Made by a program: the position numbers and the translations under genes. Shown piece after piece: positions 44,555-53,539 of a stretch of 64,000 nt of DNA; position 1 is the first letter of the stretch, and every line of letters begins with the position of its first letter. The notes beneath the pieces were generated by a model. The model saw only the letters and a list, made by a program, of their open reading frames with translations, did not search any database and was not told the origin of the DNA. This DNA comes from Bifidobacterium sp. ESL0728 (GTDB taxonomy: Bacteria > Actinomycetota > Actinomycetes > Actinomycetales > Bifidobacteriaceae). The DNA lies in assembly GCF_029392015.1 (NCBI RefSeq), contig NZ_CP113925.1, positions 248,001-312,000 on the forward strand. Direction: 5' to 3'.

Positions 44555-45608
44555 TCTTACCTCTCTTCGTTTCTCGCGATACAGTGCTTCTTGGAATGCC
44601 CGTTAGTGTTTCTACTTCCCGTACAGTGAATCCTTGTGCTCTGAGTTTTTGAGGATCGGTGAGTACGGCATTTCCGTTTGGGATTAATGAGGTATAGATT
44701 CGGCGGAGATAATCGAATTCGTCTCCTGGTTTGCTAAATGCAATCGAGGAGCGAATGATGTTTTTCATCTCGCCGGGATAGGGAAGTTTCGGTGCAAGAT
44801 TCATAATTTTTTTAAACAGGCGGATGTTCTTGCCTATAAAGGAGAATTGCCCCGCATAGTCATTCATGATATTTGTGGCCACATCAGAAAGGTCGCTTTT
44901 CGTGTATCGACCGAAATCAATAACCGCATCAAATCTACGAATAAATGCTTTGTCGAATTTGCTAAACAGATTAGTGGTTGCGAATAAAACGATGTTCTCA
45001 GGCAGGTTGTCCATCTGTGTAAGCAATGTCGAAGTTGCTCGGCCCATTTCGCGCACGTCATGGGAATCCACGCGGTCTAGAGCTAATGCGTCAATTTCAT
45101 CAAATAAAATTACCGTTCTATCCGGTTGTGTGAAGCTGTTGATTTCCGCAAAGAGGCTGGTGATATTTTTTGCTGTCTGGCCAAGTCGGCTATCAATCAT
45201 CGCGCTGAAATCAACAACGTAAAGTTCGCGCTGCAGGATTGATGATATTTGTTTAACCGATTCGGTTTTACCGGTTCCTGCAGGGCCATGGAAAAGAAAG
45301 CGATGAATACCAACGTTTCGACCTATAGCGTTAATTAGTCCTTGAATATCCTGTGCTATGGCTGTTGGTAAAGGTAACGATGTTTTCACAACCGGCAATT
45401 TGTTAAGAAAACCTGAGTGAACATCGGATTCTGTCGATTGTGGTACAAAAGTGTTTGTGCCGGAAAGCAGCGCTATGATGTACTCCGCTAGCTGAGAGTC
45501 TCCGGAGTGATCGAAATCTTTAGCAATGTTGTATGCCTCGTTTCTGAATGCGGCATCGTTGTGCTCTGAATAATATCTGATGAGATTGAGCACGTCACGT
45601 TTCTTCAT
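44547..45608 (-). CDS. ietA: IetA-like AAA ATPase
   Basis: The 353-aa protein has an N-terminal helical part, Walker A GPAGTGKT (108-115), Walker B VILFDEIDAL (D170/E171), sensor ATTNLFSKFD and an arginine-finger-like RRFD, as in Cdc48/FtsH-like AAA proteins. The C terminus ends with a helix-turn-helix-like segment (TVREVETLTGIPRSTVSRE), which could let it bind DNA and regulate its own operon. In known IetAS pairs the ATPase restrains the protease. AGGTGAAACGC precedes the ATG. Codon use is AT-richer than in the neighbours. Confidence 0.87.
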   Translation of the reverse strand: MKKRDVLNLIRYYSEHNDAAFRNEAYNIAKDFDHSGDSQLAEYIIALLSGTNTFVPQSTESDVHSGFLNKLPVVKTSLPLPTAIAQDIQGLINAIGRNVGIHRFLFHGPAGTGKTESVKQISSILQRELYVVDFSAMIDSRLGQTAKNITSLFAEINSFTQPDRTVILFDEIDALALDRVDSHDVREMGRATSTLLTQMDNLPENIVLFATTNLFSKFDKAFIRRFDAVIDFGRYTKSDLSDVATNIMNDYAGQFSFIGKNIRLFKKIMNLAPKLPYPGEMKNIIRSSIAFSKPGDEFDYLRRIYTSLIPNGNAVLTDPQKLRAQGFTVREVETLTGIPRSTVSRETKRGKNE

Positions 45609-45656
45609 TGCGTTTCACCTAATTCCTGCGTTTAGAGATTGTTTATAACTAAGATA

Positions 45657-45712
45657 ATTATAGCATAATTTTACTCAATTTTGTCCCAATTTTAGAATTA
45701 ATGTCCCAAATT
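45657..45712 (-). promoter_or_regulatory. Promoter and direct repeats upstream of ietA
   Basis: On the minus strand TATAAT (45657-45662) lies about 50 bp before the ATPase start. Upstream, two near-identical 10-mers, AATTTGGGAC (45703-45712) and AAATTGGGAC (45683-45692), are 20 bp apart, two helical turns, a plausible regulator site. Confidence 0.5.
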
Positions 45713-45775
45713 GTATTTTTGTGGTATTGTTATTGCTAACGACTTGGCATGCTGTGGCGGGTCGGATAATAAAAA

Positions 45776-45803
45776 ACTTCGGCCTGTTCCAGTAGGCCGA
45801 AGT
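45776..45803 (-). terminator. Hairpin with T tract on the minus strand
   Basis: ACTTCGGCCT and AGGCCGAAGT form a perfect 10-bp stem with an 8-nt loop, flanked by AAAAAA on the left, i.e. a T tract for leftward transcripts. No leftward gene feeds it except possible read-through from the right; it may insulate ietAS. Confidence 0.6.
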
Positions 45804-45937
45804 CGCAAAATTGGCCCATGGGTGTCGTGCGTGTTTAAGCGATTTTAAAGCACATAAACATGTTGCAGCAAGAGCGGAATGAAGTATGTCAAGCCCTCTT
45901 TTGATTCCCATAGGCTTTTGACTAAATAGGAGTCAAC

Positions 45938-46102
45938 ATGACAGAAGTATACAAGCCCGGTGAGGATAATCATCAACCTGGTTCTTATATTGAGGTTGGA
46001 CCGAGGGGAGGAGCTGTGCCGAATCCCCATATTGTGACGATAGGGAATGGTGATCGTCTCCCACCAACCCAACAGCCAGGCCATGGTTGGCAGCATCGGT
46101 GA
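45938..46102 (+). CDS. YjzC-like small protein
   Basis: A 54-aa frame behind a strong TAGGAG site (5 nt from the ATG) encodes YKPGEDNHQPGSYIEVGPRGG and then TIGNGDRLPPT and PGHGWQHR. This is the pattern of the YjzC family: a KPGE start, a YxEVGPRGG motif, and a GDRLPPT segment before a Trp. The family is widespread in Gram-positives and its function is unknown. It stands alone between ietAS and dnaK and is followed by a strong hairpin. Confidence 0.85.
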   Translation: MTEVYKPGEDNHQPGSYIEVGPRGGAVPNPHIVTIGNGDRLPPTQQPGHGWQHR

Positions 46103-46108
46103 TTAATG

Positions 46109-46135
46109 TGCGCTCCGCCCAATGGGCGGAGCGCA
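46109..46135 (+). terminator. GC-rich hairpin after the YjzC-like gene
   Basis: TGCGCTCCGCCC and GGGCGGAGCGCA form a perfect 12-bp stem with a 3-nt AAT loop, 6 bp after the stop codon. It has no T tract. Confidence 0.75.
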
Positions 46136-46294
46136 TGTCGTATCGAACTGGAATCAAGTTGATAAAGGCCTCTGTATGGCGAATCGATGCTTTTGCGTGA
46201 GTTTCAGATTTCTACCAAGGTATGATTTTTGATTTATCTATTAAATCCTTGGAATTCCAACGTTTCATGACGAATAAATCTCCGATTTCAAAAA

Positions 46295-46375
46295 CTTGAG
46301 CCAAAAAGACTCAAGTTTTTTCTTCAATTTGGGAATATAATTTGACAATACAAAGTTGAGTGAAGTAGGCTCAGG
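46295..46375 (+). promoter_or_regulatory. dnaK promoter with two HspR (HAIR) operators
   Basis: CTTGAGC-N7-ACTCAAG (46295-46315) matches the HAIR consensus CTTGAGT-N7-ACTCAAG with one change. GTTGAGT-N7-GCTCAGG (46355-46375) is a second, weaker copy with the same N7 spacing. Between them lies TTGACA (46342-46347), and TAGGCT (46366-46371) is a candidate -10 inside the second site. HspR, encoded at the end of this cluster, should repress dnaK here. The first site is also flanked by A and T runs and could double as a terminator. Confidence 0.8.
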
Positions 46376-46496
46376 TTTTGGAACATCAATCAGGTGCGAA
46401 CCTGGATACGGGCCGCGAACGAGAAATGAAAGTCTCGGCACGGCTTCCGGACCCGAGCGAACAGATGTGAAACGTAACGAATAAGGAGATACGAAT

Positions 46497-48389
46497 ATGG
46501 GACGTGCAGTAGGTATTGATTTGGGTACCACAAACTCTTGCATCGCAACGCTCGAAGGCGGCGAACCCACGGTCATCGTGAACGCCGAGGGCGCTCGCAC
46601 CACCCCGTCGGTGGTCGCGTTCAGCAAGTCCGGCGAGATTCTCGTCGGCGAGGTCGCCAAGCGTCAGGCCGTGACCAACGTCGACCGCACCATCAGCTCG
46701 GTCAAGCGCCACATGGGCACTGACTGGTCGGTGGATATCGATGGCAAGAAGTGGACTCCGCAGGAGATTTCCGCACAGATTCTTATGAAGTTGAAGAGGG
46801 ACGCCGAGGCGTACCTGGGCGAACCGGTGACCGACGCGGTCATCACCTGCCCCGCATACTTCAACGACGCACAGCGTCAGGCGACCAAGGACGCCGGCAA
46901 GATCGCAGGCCTCAACGTGCTGCGTATCATCAACGAGCCGACGGCTGCGGCACTCGCTTACGGCCTTGAAAAGGGCAAGGAAGACGAACGCATCCTGGTC
47001 TTCGACCTCGGCGGCGGCACCTTCGATGTGTCCCTGCTGGAGATCGGCAAGGACGACGACGGCTTCTCCACCATTCAGGTGCAGGCCACGAACGGCGACA
47101 ACAAGCTCGGCGGCGACGATTGGGATCAGAAGATCATCGATTGGCTCGTCAGCGAAGTCAAGAACAAGTACGGCGTCGACCTGTCCAAGGACAAGATCGC
47201 TCTGCAGCGCTTGAAGGAAGCCGCGGAACAGGCCAAGAAGGAACTTTCCAGCTCCACCGAGACCAACATCTCGATGCAGTATCTGGCCATGACCCCCGAC
47301 GGAACGCCTGTCCACCTCGACGAGACGCTGACCCGCGCCCACTTCGAGGAAATGACTTCCGACCTGCTCGGCCGTTGCCGCACGCCGTTCAACAACGTGC
47401 TGCACGATGCGAACATCTCGGTTTCCGAGATCGACCACGTGGTCCTCGTCGGCGGCTCGACCCGTATGCCGGCCGTCAAGGAACTCGTCAAGGAACTCAC
47501 CGGTGGCAAGGCCGCGAACCAGTCCGTCAACCCGGATGAGGTCGTGGCGATCGGCGCCGCGGTGCAGTCCGGCGTCATCAAGGGCGACCGCAAGGATGTC
47601 CTGCTGATCGACGTCACCCCGCTTTCCCTCGGCATCGAGACCAAGGGCGGCATCATGACCAAGCTCATCGACCGCAACACCGCCATCCCGACCAAGCGCA
47701 GCGAGGTCTTCTCGACCGCTGAAGACAACCAGCCTTCCGTGCTGATTCAGGTCTATCAGGGTGAGCGCGAGTTCGCCCGCGACAACAAGCCGCTGGGCAC
47801 CTTCGAGCTGACCGGCATCGCTCCGGCTCCGCGTGGCGTCCCGCAGATCGAGGTCACCTTCGACATCGACGCGAACGGCATTGTGCACGTTTCCGCCAAG
47901 GACAAGGGCACCGGCAAGGAACAGTCCATGACCATCACCGGCGGATCCGCCCTGCCGAAGGACGAGATCGACCGCATGGTCAAGGAAGCCGAAGCCCACG
48001 AGGCCGACGACAAGAAGCGCAAGGAAGAGGCCGATACCCGCAACACCGCCGAATCCTTCGCCTATCAGATGGAGAAGATGGTCAACGACAACAAGGCCAA
48101 GCTCTCCGATGATGTGGTCAAGGAAGTCACGGCCGATGTCAACGACCTGAAGGAAGCCCTGAAAGGCGACGATATCGACAAGATCAAGGCCGCGCAGGAG
48201 AAGCTGACCACTTCCTCGCAGAAGATCGGTCAGGCGCTCTATGCGCAGCAGGGTGCCGAGGGTGCCGCTGGCGCCGCAGGTGCCGGTGCTGCCGGTGCGG
48301 CAGGCTCCAGCTCGTCCTCGTCCGATGACGACGACGTGGTTGACGCCGAGGTCGTTGACGACGATGACGACAAGAAGGACAACAAGTAA
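46497..48389 (+). CDS. dnaK: Hsp70 chaperone DnaK
   Basis: The 630-aa protein has all Hsp70 landmarks: [14 protein letters not shown] at the N terminus, [29 protein letters not shown], the [14 protein letters not shown] linker to the substrate domain, and an Ala/Gly-rich tail ending in acidic residues. It refolds proteins with GrpE and DnaJ, and in actinobacteria also serves as HspR co-repressor. AAGGAGA lies upstream of the ATG. grpE starts 2 bp after the stop. Control by the two HAIR sites upstream is expected. Confidence 0.99.
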   Translation: MGRAVGIDLGTTNSCIATLEGGEPTVIVNAEGARTTPSVVAFSKSGEILVGEVAKRQAVTNVDRTISSVKRHMGTDWSVDIDGKKWTPQEISAQILMKLKRDAEAYLGEPVTDAVITCPAYFNDAQRQATKDAGKIAGLNVLRIINEPTAAALAYGLEKGKEDERILVFDLGGGTFDVSLLEIGKDDDGFSTIQVQATNGDNKLGGDDWDQKIIDWLVSEVKNKYGVDLSKDKIALQRLKEAAEQAKKELSSSTETNISMQYLAMTPDGTPVHLDETLTRAHFEEMTSDLLGRCRTPFNNVLHDANISVSEIDHVVLVGGSTRMPAVKELVKELTGGKAANQSVNPDEVVAIGAAVQSGVIKGDRKDVLLIDVTPLSLGIETKGGIMTKLIDRNTAIPTKRSEVFSTAEDNQPSVLIQVYQGEREFARDNKPLGTFELTGIAPAPRGVPQIEVTFDIDANGIVHVSAKDKGTGKEQSMTITGGSALPKDEIDRMVKEAEAHEADDKKRKEEADTRNTAESFAYQMEKMVNDNKAKLSDDVVKEVTADVNDLKEALKGDDIDKIKAAQEKLTTSSQKIGQALYAQQGAEGAAGAAGAGAAGAAGSSSSSSDDDDVVDAEVVDDDDDKKDNK

Positions 48390-48391
48390 TT

Positions 48392-49285
48392 ATGTCCGGG
48401 TTCGATAAGGACGACTATCTGAAGGATCTGCCGGATCCCGACGACGCATGGCTCAACTCGATGGCTGGGTTCAATGCGCCGGGTGAGGGATTCGGCGGGT
48501 CCCCCGATGGGGCCAATCCGGCCGAACCCGAGCAGACTAGCGCCGGTGCAACCGGCGAAAAGGCGGGTGAAACAATGAGCTCCGAACAGTCGAATGACAA
48601 GGCCGACGACGAGGCGAAGCAGAACCCAGATGGTACTGCCGCTTCAGCTGCCAACAACAACGACAATACGAATGTGAACGACGCTTCCGCGCAGGCGGGT
48701 ACTGGTCAGGCTGGTGCTGACAATAGTCAGGTCAATGCTGCCGGTGCCGCAGCTGCCGCTAACGCTACTAACGGCGACAAAGCAACCGGCGACGCAAACA
48801 AGGCTGATGCGACCGACACTGCCGATGGCAAGGACGGCGAGAACACGCTGACACCGCTCGGGCAGGCGAAGAAGGAAGCCGCGGACTACCTCGATGCGCT
48901 CCAACGCGAGCGTGCCGAATTCGTCAACTTCCGCAACCGCTCCAAGAAAGAGCAGGAGATCTTCCGCCAGCATGGCATCATCGATGTGCTGACCGCGTTG
49001 CTCCCGGCTCTCGACGACATCGACCGCATCCGCGAGCACAGCGATCTGGACGATTCGTTCGCCGCCGTTGCCAACAAGATCGACAAGGCGTTCGAGAAAT
49101 TCGGCGTGGAGAAGTTCGGCAAGAAGGGCGAAACCTTCGATCCGACCAAACACGAGGCGATACTTCACAAACCGGACGCCAACGCGACCGAAGAGACTGT
49201 GGACACCGTCGTAGAGGCGGGCTATCGCATCGGCGACCGGGTGATCCGGGCCGCCCGTGTGGTGGTGGCTTCCCCGAAGGCCTAG
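48392..49285 (+). CDS. grpE: Nucleotide exchange factor GrpE
   Basis: The 297-aa protein has a GrpE core in residues about 155-297 (AADYLDALQRERAEFVNFRNR; GEKFDP-like GETFDPTKHEAI; VVEAGYRIGDRVIRAARVVVA), which releases ADP from DnaK. The first 150 residues are a long Asp/Ala/Asn-rich disordered extension, longer than in most GrpE proteins (about 200 aa). It is translationally close to dnaK (2-bp gap). The ending is the usual family ending. Confidence 0.97.
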   Translation: MSGFDKDDYLKDLPDPDDAWLNSMAGFNAPGEGFGGSPDGANPAEPEQTSAGATGEKAGETMSSEQSNDKADDEAKQNPDGTAASAANNNDNTNVNDASAQAGTGQAGADNSQVNAAGAAAAANATNGDKATGDANKADATDTADGKDGENTLTPLGQAKKEAADYLDALQRERAEFVNFRNRSKKEQEIFRQHGIIDVLTALLPALDDIDRIREHSDLDDSFAAVANKIDKAFEKFGVEKFGKKGETFDPTKHEAILHKPDANATEETVDTVVEAGYRIGDRVIRAARVVVASPKA

Positions 49286-49313
49286 CGGGTTTCCGCAATG
49301 ACGTAATACGTAG

Positions 49314-49347
49314 AGTGCGATTCCCCGCGTGGCCGGAGGGTCGCACT
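49314..49347 (+). promoter_or_regulatory. Hairpin between grpE and dnaJ
   Basis: AGTGCGA and TCGCACT (49314-49320, 49341-49347) enclose a GC-rich loop with an inner CC/GG stem, in the 123-bp grpE-dnaJ gap. It may tune dnaJ expression; there is no T tract. Confidence 0.4.
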
Positions 49348-49408
49348 TATCGTTTGTAAAGTCGTTGCAGGGAATGTATCGGCTTAGCCCGAGAAGGAGG
49401 GCAGTGAT

Positions 49409-50455
49409 ATGGCTGAGAATGAATGGCTAGATAAAGATTTTTACAAGGTGCTCGGCGTCTCCAAGGACGCGACGAGCGCGGAGATCACCAAGGCTTACCG
49501 CAAGCTCGCGCGTAAGTATCATCCCGATCTCAACAAGACCAAAGAGGCCGAGGAGAAGTTCAAGGACATCTCGGAGGCCTACGATGTGCTCAACAACGAG
49601 GACCAGCGTCGCAAGTACGACGCTATCCGCCAGTTCGCGGGCGGCGGCGCAAGGTTCGCCGGCGGTTCCGGACAAGGCGGATTTGGCGGCGGAGCCTCCG
49701 ACTTCTCCGACATCTTCGGTTCGATGTTCGGCGGCGGCGCGGGCGGCCCCGGCGGGGTTCGTTTCTCGACCTCCGGCGGCGGTCCGACCAACTTGAACGA
49801 CATCTTCTCGATGTTCGGCAACGCGGCTGGCCAGGGTGCCGGCGGCTATGCGGGAGCAGGCTCGCCTTACGGTGGCGGTTTCGGCGGCGGGTCGAGTACC
49901 TACCGCGAACCGCAGGAACCGGTGCGCGGCGAGGACCGTAACTCGAAGATCACGCTGACCTTCCGTCAGGCCGTGAAGGGCGCGACCGTTTCGCTCAAAG
50001 CAGGCGGACGCAAGTTCAAGACCCACATCCCGGCCGGCGTCAAGGACGGGCAGAAGATCCGGCTTCCCGGCAAGGGCAAGCTCGGCTCCAACGGCGGGCG
50101 CGCAGGCGATATGTACCTGCAGATCCACGTGAAGAACGACACGAAGTTCAGCCTCGACGGCAACAACATCGTGATGCCGTTGCCGGTGACCATCGGCGAG
50201 GCCGTTGCCGGCGCCCGCGTCAAGGCGCTCGACTTCGACGGCAACGAAGTGACGTTCCGCGTGCCGGCCGGTACGTCGAGCGGCACCGAGGTTCGTGTCG
50301 GCGGCAAGGGTGTTCCTGGTCGTGATGGTGACTTGGTCGGGCGCGTGGAGATTCGCGTGCCGAGCAGGCCCAGCATGGCGCAGAAGCACGACGCCAAGGA
50401 ATTCGACAAGAATTCCGGTGAGTTCGTCGACGAGGTGGCCAAAGAGCGCGAGTGA
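49409..50455 (+). CDS. dnaJ: DnaJ co-chaperone lacking the zinc-finger domain
   Basis: The 348-aa protein has an N-terminal J domain ([31 protein letters not shown], with the HPD motif), then a Gly/Phe-rich region (about 75-170) and C-terminal substrate-binding beta domains ([47 protein letters not shown]). The CxxCxGxG zinc repeats are absent, so this is a class B type, usual for the dnaK-linked DnaJ of bifidobacteria. GAAGGAGGG precedes the ATG. Confidence 0.96.
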   Translation: MAENEWLDKDFYKVLGVSKDATSAEITKAYRKLARKYHPDLNKTKEAEEKFKDISEAYDVLNNEDQRRKYDAIRQFAGGGARFAGGSGQGGFGGGASDFSDIFGSMFGGGAGGPGGVRFSTSGGGPTNLNDIFSMFGNAAGQGAGGYAGAGSPYGGGFGGGSSTYREPQEPVRGEDRNSKITLTFRQAVKGATVSLKAGGRKFKTHIPAGVKDGQKIRLPGKGKLGSNGGRAGDMYLQIHVKNDTKFSLDGNNIVMPLPVTIGEAVAGARVKALDFDGNEVTFRVPAGTSSGTEVRVGGKGVPGRDGDLVGRVEIRVPSRPSMAQKHDAKEFDKNSGEFVDEVAKERE

Positions 50456-50847
50456 TTCGCGCGGCTGAGGCTACAGCAAAACCGGGTAGAGATGAGTGAT
50501 ATTCGGCTTGAATTTTGCGGAAATGGTTTGACGGTCGGTTAGTTGTGAATCGGCTGTCGAACCCGACAATGAAATGACCGGTTGAAGAACCGTTGGTTTG
50601 GTTCAGGTGCCGGCTGAAATGTGTGGTTGACGTATTGATTTGATGGATCGCGACGATTGGTCGTATTCATCAAGTCAAGCGATAGGCTGTTTGATTGGCC
50701 TATTCGTGAGTATCTAGGATATCTGCGGATAGGTCAATTAAGCAGTTCTGGGTTGGCTAGGCATTTTGTATGACATTGGCGAATAAAGAGGTCAGCGTCA
50801 TACGTTATGAATGAAGTGACAGACAACGACGAGCGGAGGTGAATGTG
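50456..50847. other. dnaJ-hspR intergenic region, no gene seen
   Basis: The gap of about 390 bp is moderately AT-rich. I found no HAIR match, RNA gene or strong hairpin. It may contain a separate hspR promoter (for example TTGACGTATTG near 50627), but this is weak. Confidence 0.35.
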
Positions 50848-51546
50848 ATGGCTCGGATTTCTCGTGAAGTACAGGCGCTGTATGGATTATGCGCCGTTGC
50901 GCTGGTCGAGCAGCGTGCTGATTTGGACGGTGCCGACGACGTCGGTTTTGATATCGACCTGCCGGTTTTCAGCGTCGGCCGTGCCGCGCAGCTGGCCAAC
51001 ATCCATCCCCAGACCCTGCGTCAGTACGATCGTCAGGGGCTTATTGTTCCGCAGCGAACGGAAGGCGGCGCCCGCCGCTACTCCCTGCGCGATGTGCACA
51101 AGCTCGCCGAGGCTCAGCGGATGAGCCAGGAAGACGGCATCAACCTCGCCGGCATTTCGCGTATCCTCGACCTGCAGGAGGAGAACCGCCAACTGCGGCG
51201 CGAGGTGAAGCGTCTTGAACGCCCGCGCGGTTCAAGTATTTTCGCGGCCGATTCCGACGGTGACATCACCGAGATTCAGCGCTCTCGTCAGGCCCGTCGC
51301 TGGCGTCACGAGGTACAGGCGCATACCCGTGAGCTTCCCGGTCGCCCGTACTATGCCAACGATGCCGTCAATCCCCATGTTTCGAATGCGCAATCGGACG
51401 CAGCTGGAACCGGAGCCGACGCATCGCAGGAACAAGGCGCTGCCCACAAGCCCCGTCATGCCGCAAAGCCCGGCGACGATTCGCCGCATTCCGATCCGTT
51501 CGTCGATCCGCGTTCATTGGTCGTCTGGAGCAACTATTTCGACTGA
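50848..51546 (+). CDS. hspR: HspR heat-shock repressor (MerR family)
   Basis: This protein of about 232 aa has a MerR-type winged helix (VFSVGRAAQLANIHPQTLRQYDRQGLIVPQRTEGGARRYSLRDV) followed by a coiled coil (ISRILDLQEENRQLRREVKRLE), as in Streptomyces HspR. About 35 residues precede the HTH, and a polar disordered tail of about 85 residues follows. The ATG at 50848 (MARISREV) has GGAGG 8 nt upstream; the GTG at 50839 is too close to it. It should repress the dnaK cluster through the HAIR sites together with DnaK. Confidence 0.93.
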   Translation: MARISREVQALYGLCAVALVEQRADLDGADDVGFDIDLPVFSVGRAAQLANIHPQTLRQYDRQGLIVPQRTEGGARRYSLRDVHKLAEAQRMSQEDGINLAGISRILDLQEENRQLRREVKRLERPRGSSIFAADSDGDITEIQRSRQARRWRHEVQAHTRELPGRPYYANDAVNPHVSNAQSDAAGTGADASQEQGAAHKPRHAAKPGDDSPHSDPFVDPRSLVVWSNYFD

Positions 51547-51618
51547 TTGGTGATTGCTGTCACCTCAATGAAATAGGAATGACCGGAACCGTAAACCGAT
51601 GAATTTGGAAAGTAAAAA

Positions 51619-51677
51619 ATGGCCTGTGGTTTTTGGATATTGCACGATTATGTGCGTTTCCAAAAGCCACAGGCCAT
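51619..51677. terminator. Bidirectional terminator between hspR and the rhamnonate transporter
   Basis: ATGGCCTGTGGTTTTTGGA pairs with TTTCCAAAAGCCACAGGCCAT across a loop of about 19 nt. It lies between two convergent genes, with AAAAA on its left flank. Confidence 0.8.
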
Positions 51678-51793
51678 TGGTTTGATTGAGATAGGTTTGA
51701 ATCTTGCAGACCTTTCGGCCAGTCAGCATTGACTAGTTGACGTTGACCGGCCGATTGTTGGTCATTGTGTCTCGATTTTTAAGGTTCGGCTAT

Positions 51794-53149
51794 TTACTTC
51801 GAGGCAGCTTCCTTCTTCGGCTTCCGTTCTGACAATCCTACGATCCAGGAAAGCAAAGCGCCTACCAGAACGAAGGAACCGAGCGCTACAAGGCCCGCCT
51901 TACCGGAGCCAAGGGTGCCGAACAGCGTATCGAACCAAACGCGGAGGTTCGGGGCGAAGAATCCGCCGAAATTACCAACCATATTGACCATGCCGATACC
52001 GCCGGCGAGAGCGGCGCCGGTGAACAGCTCGGTGGGCATCCTCCAGAAGATCGGTTGCGAAGCCACAACGCCGGTCGCCGCAAAGCAGAGGCACACAATG
52101 GCAAGCACCGGCGGGACGAATGGCGAAAGCGCGATGGCCAGTCCGGTGATGAGCAGGATAAGCGCCACAAACTGGGGATGATGGCCATACTTCGAAGAAA
52201 TCTTCGGAAGCAGCCAGGTTCCCAAAAGTGCGCAAGCCCACGGAATCATTGAAATAAGCGAGACGGTCATGCCGACTTTCTTGCCGATAAGCCCGGAAAC
52301 CTGGGTGGGCAGGTAGAAGGTGATTCCGTAGACGCCAACCTGAATCATGAAATAGACGATGGAAAGAACCCATACGCGCCAGGACTTGACGGCTCCAGAC
52401 ATGCTGGACTCGGTCTTGACCTCGCCGGAATTCGCTTCCTCTTCAATGGTGTCAGCGAGCAACTCGCCTTCATCGTGTGTGAGATAGCGTGCTACGCGCG
52501 GCGAATCGTCAAGGCAATACCAAGCGGCAAAGCCGACGAAAATAGCGAGAATGCCTTCAATGAGGAACATCCAGAACCAGCCTGGCTTTCCGCCCAGGCC
52601 GTGCATCTGCAGCAGGAGGCCAGAAAGCGGGGCGCCTATGACCATGGCTATCGGAACGCCCATATAGAAGAGGCCGCGTATCTCGTCCTGCTGTTTCTTC
52701 GGGAAGAAGATAGTGGTCAGATAAATCGCGCCCGGGAAGAATCCGGCTTCAGCCACGCCCAGCAGTACTCGAACGATGATGAAGGAAGAGGTGCCGTTGG
52801 TAAACGCCATCGAAGCGCCGACGATGCCCCAAACGATGGTCAGTATCGTCAACCATTTACGTGCGCCGACCTTGCGCAACATCAGGTTCGCCGGTGTGCC
52901 GAGGAACGCGTATATGACGAAGAACATGCCTGAACCCAATGCGTATCCTTGGGCGGTCAGCCCTGTGTCTGCCATATATGACTGCTGTGCATAACTGATG
53001 TTGCTGCGGTCGAAGAACGCCATAACATACATCAGTAGCAGGAACGGAACAAGATGCCGCGCAGTCTTGCTGATGATTCGAGTCAGCTCTGCCTGCTTGT
53101 CTTCTTTCGGTTTTCCCTGTCTCTTCGCTGAAACGTTTGTTTCCGCCAT
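51794..53149 (-). CDS. rhmT: MFS transporter, ACS family, probable L-rhamnonate permease
   Basis: This 451-aa protein has 12 helices and the anion:cation symporter signature MAFFDRSNISYAQ after helix 1, the EAGFFPGAIYLTTIFFPKKQQDE motif after helix 4, and KKEAASK at the end. The ATG at 53149 (MAETNVS) has GGGAGG upstream; the longer frame to 53182 is not favoured. It is divergent from rhmD and is the counterpart of E. coli YfaV/RhmT in a full rhamnonate set. Other hexonates or galactonate-type acids are possible. Confidence 0.85.
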   Translation of the reverse strand: MAETNVSAKRQGKPKEDKQAELTRIISKTARHLVPFLLLMYVMAFFDRSNISYAQQSYMADTGLTAQGYALGSGMFFVIYAFLGTPANLMLRKVGARKWLTILTIVWGIVGASMAFTNGTSSFIIVRVLLGVAEAGFFPGAIYLTTIFFPKKQQDEIRGLFYMGVPIAMVIGAPLSGLLLQMHGLGGKPGWFWMFLIEGILAIFVGFAAWYCLDDSPRVARYLTHDEGELLADTIEEEANSGEVKTESSMSGAVKSWRVWVLSIVYFMIQVGVYGITFYLPTQVSGLIGKKVGMTVSLISMIPWACALLGTWLLPKISSKYGHHPQFVALILLITGLAIALSPFVPPVLAIVCLCFAATGVVASQPIFWRMPTELFTGAALAGGIGMVNMVGNFGGFFAPNLRVWFDTLFGTLGSGKAGLVALGSFVLVGALLSWIVGLSERKPKKEAASK

Positions 53150-53337
53150 ATAAACCTCCCTGTTGCATGGCAAATCGAACATTTACACAACAAAAAGTTC
53201 AGGCCTCGGTTGAGTTAAATGGTTACGCGACATTGCGCGCAATATAGTCTGATGATGACCATAAATGAGTTAAGCCTGTTCTCCCTGTTGCCACCATCGT
53301 ATGTAGGGGCTGAAGGTCGTCCCGGTATGTGAACAAA

Positions 53338-53353
53338 TGTGATTTAGGTTACA
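53338..53353. promoter_or_regulatory. CRP/GlxR-like site in the rhmT-rhmD divergent spacer
   Basis: TGTGATTTAGGTTACA matches the actinobacterial CRP/GlxR pattern TGTGANNTANNTCACA with one change. It sits near the middle of the 390-bp spacer between the divergent transporter and dehydratase genes, the only other clear signal being the RBS GAAGGAG before rhmD. An IclR operator was not identified by eye. Confidence 0.5.
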
Positions 53354-53539
53354 TTAAAGAATATGGGGAAAAGTGCGGTTTGCTTATCCCGTTGGATGAG
53401 GGGCCGTTCATATATCGGGATGGCCGATTCGTGAATCTTATAGTGGCAATTGACGGCTCCGCCACGTGTAGCTAAAGCGGGGCTGTGCAATGCAGAACGG
53501 TATGGAGGCTGTTCTGTAACGTCTACGAAGGAGACAGAT

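Noticed and set aside
45776..45803. tRNA or small RNA fold upstream of the YjzC-like gene
   Set aside because: It is a single hairpin with a T tract on the minus strand. Neither D, anticodon nor T arms could be found.
46386..47999. 537-codon minus-strand frame opposite dnaK
   Set aside because: A well-known type of dnaK antisense shadow frame; the plus-strand gene is certain.
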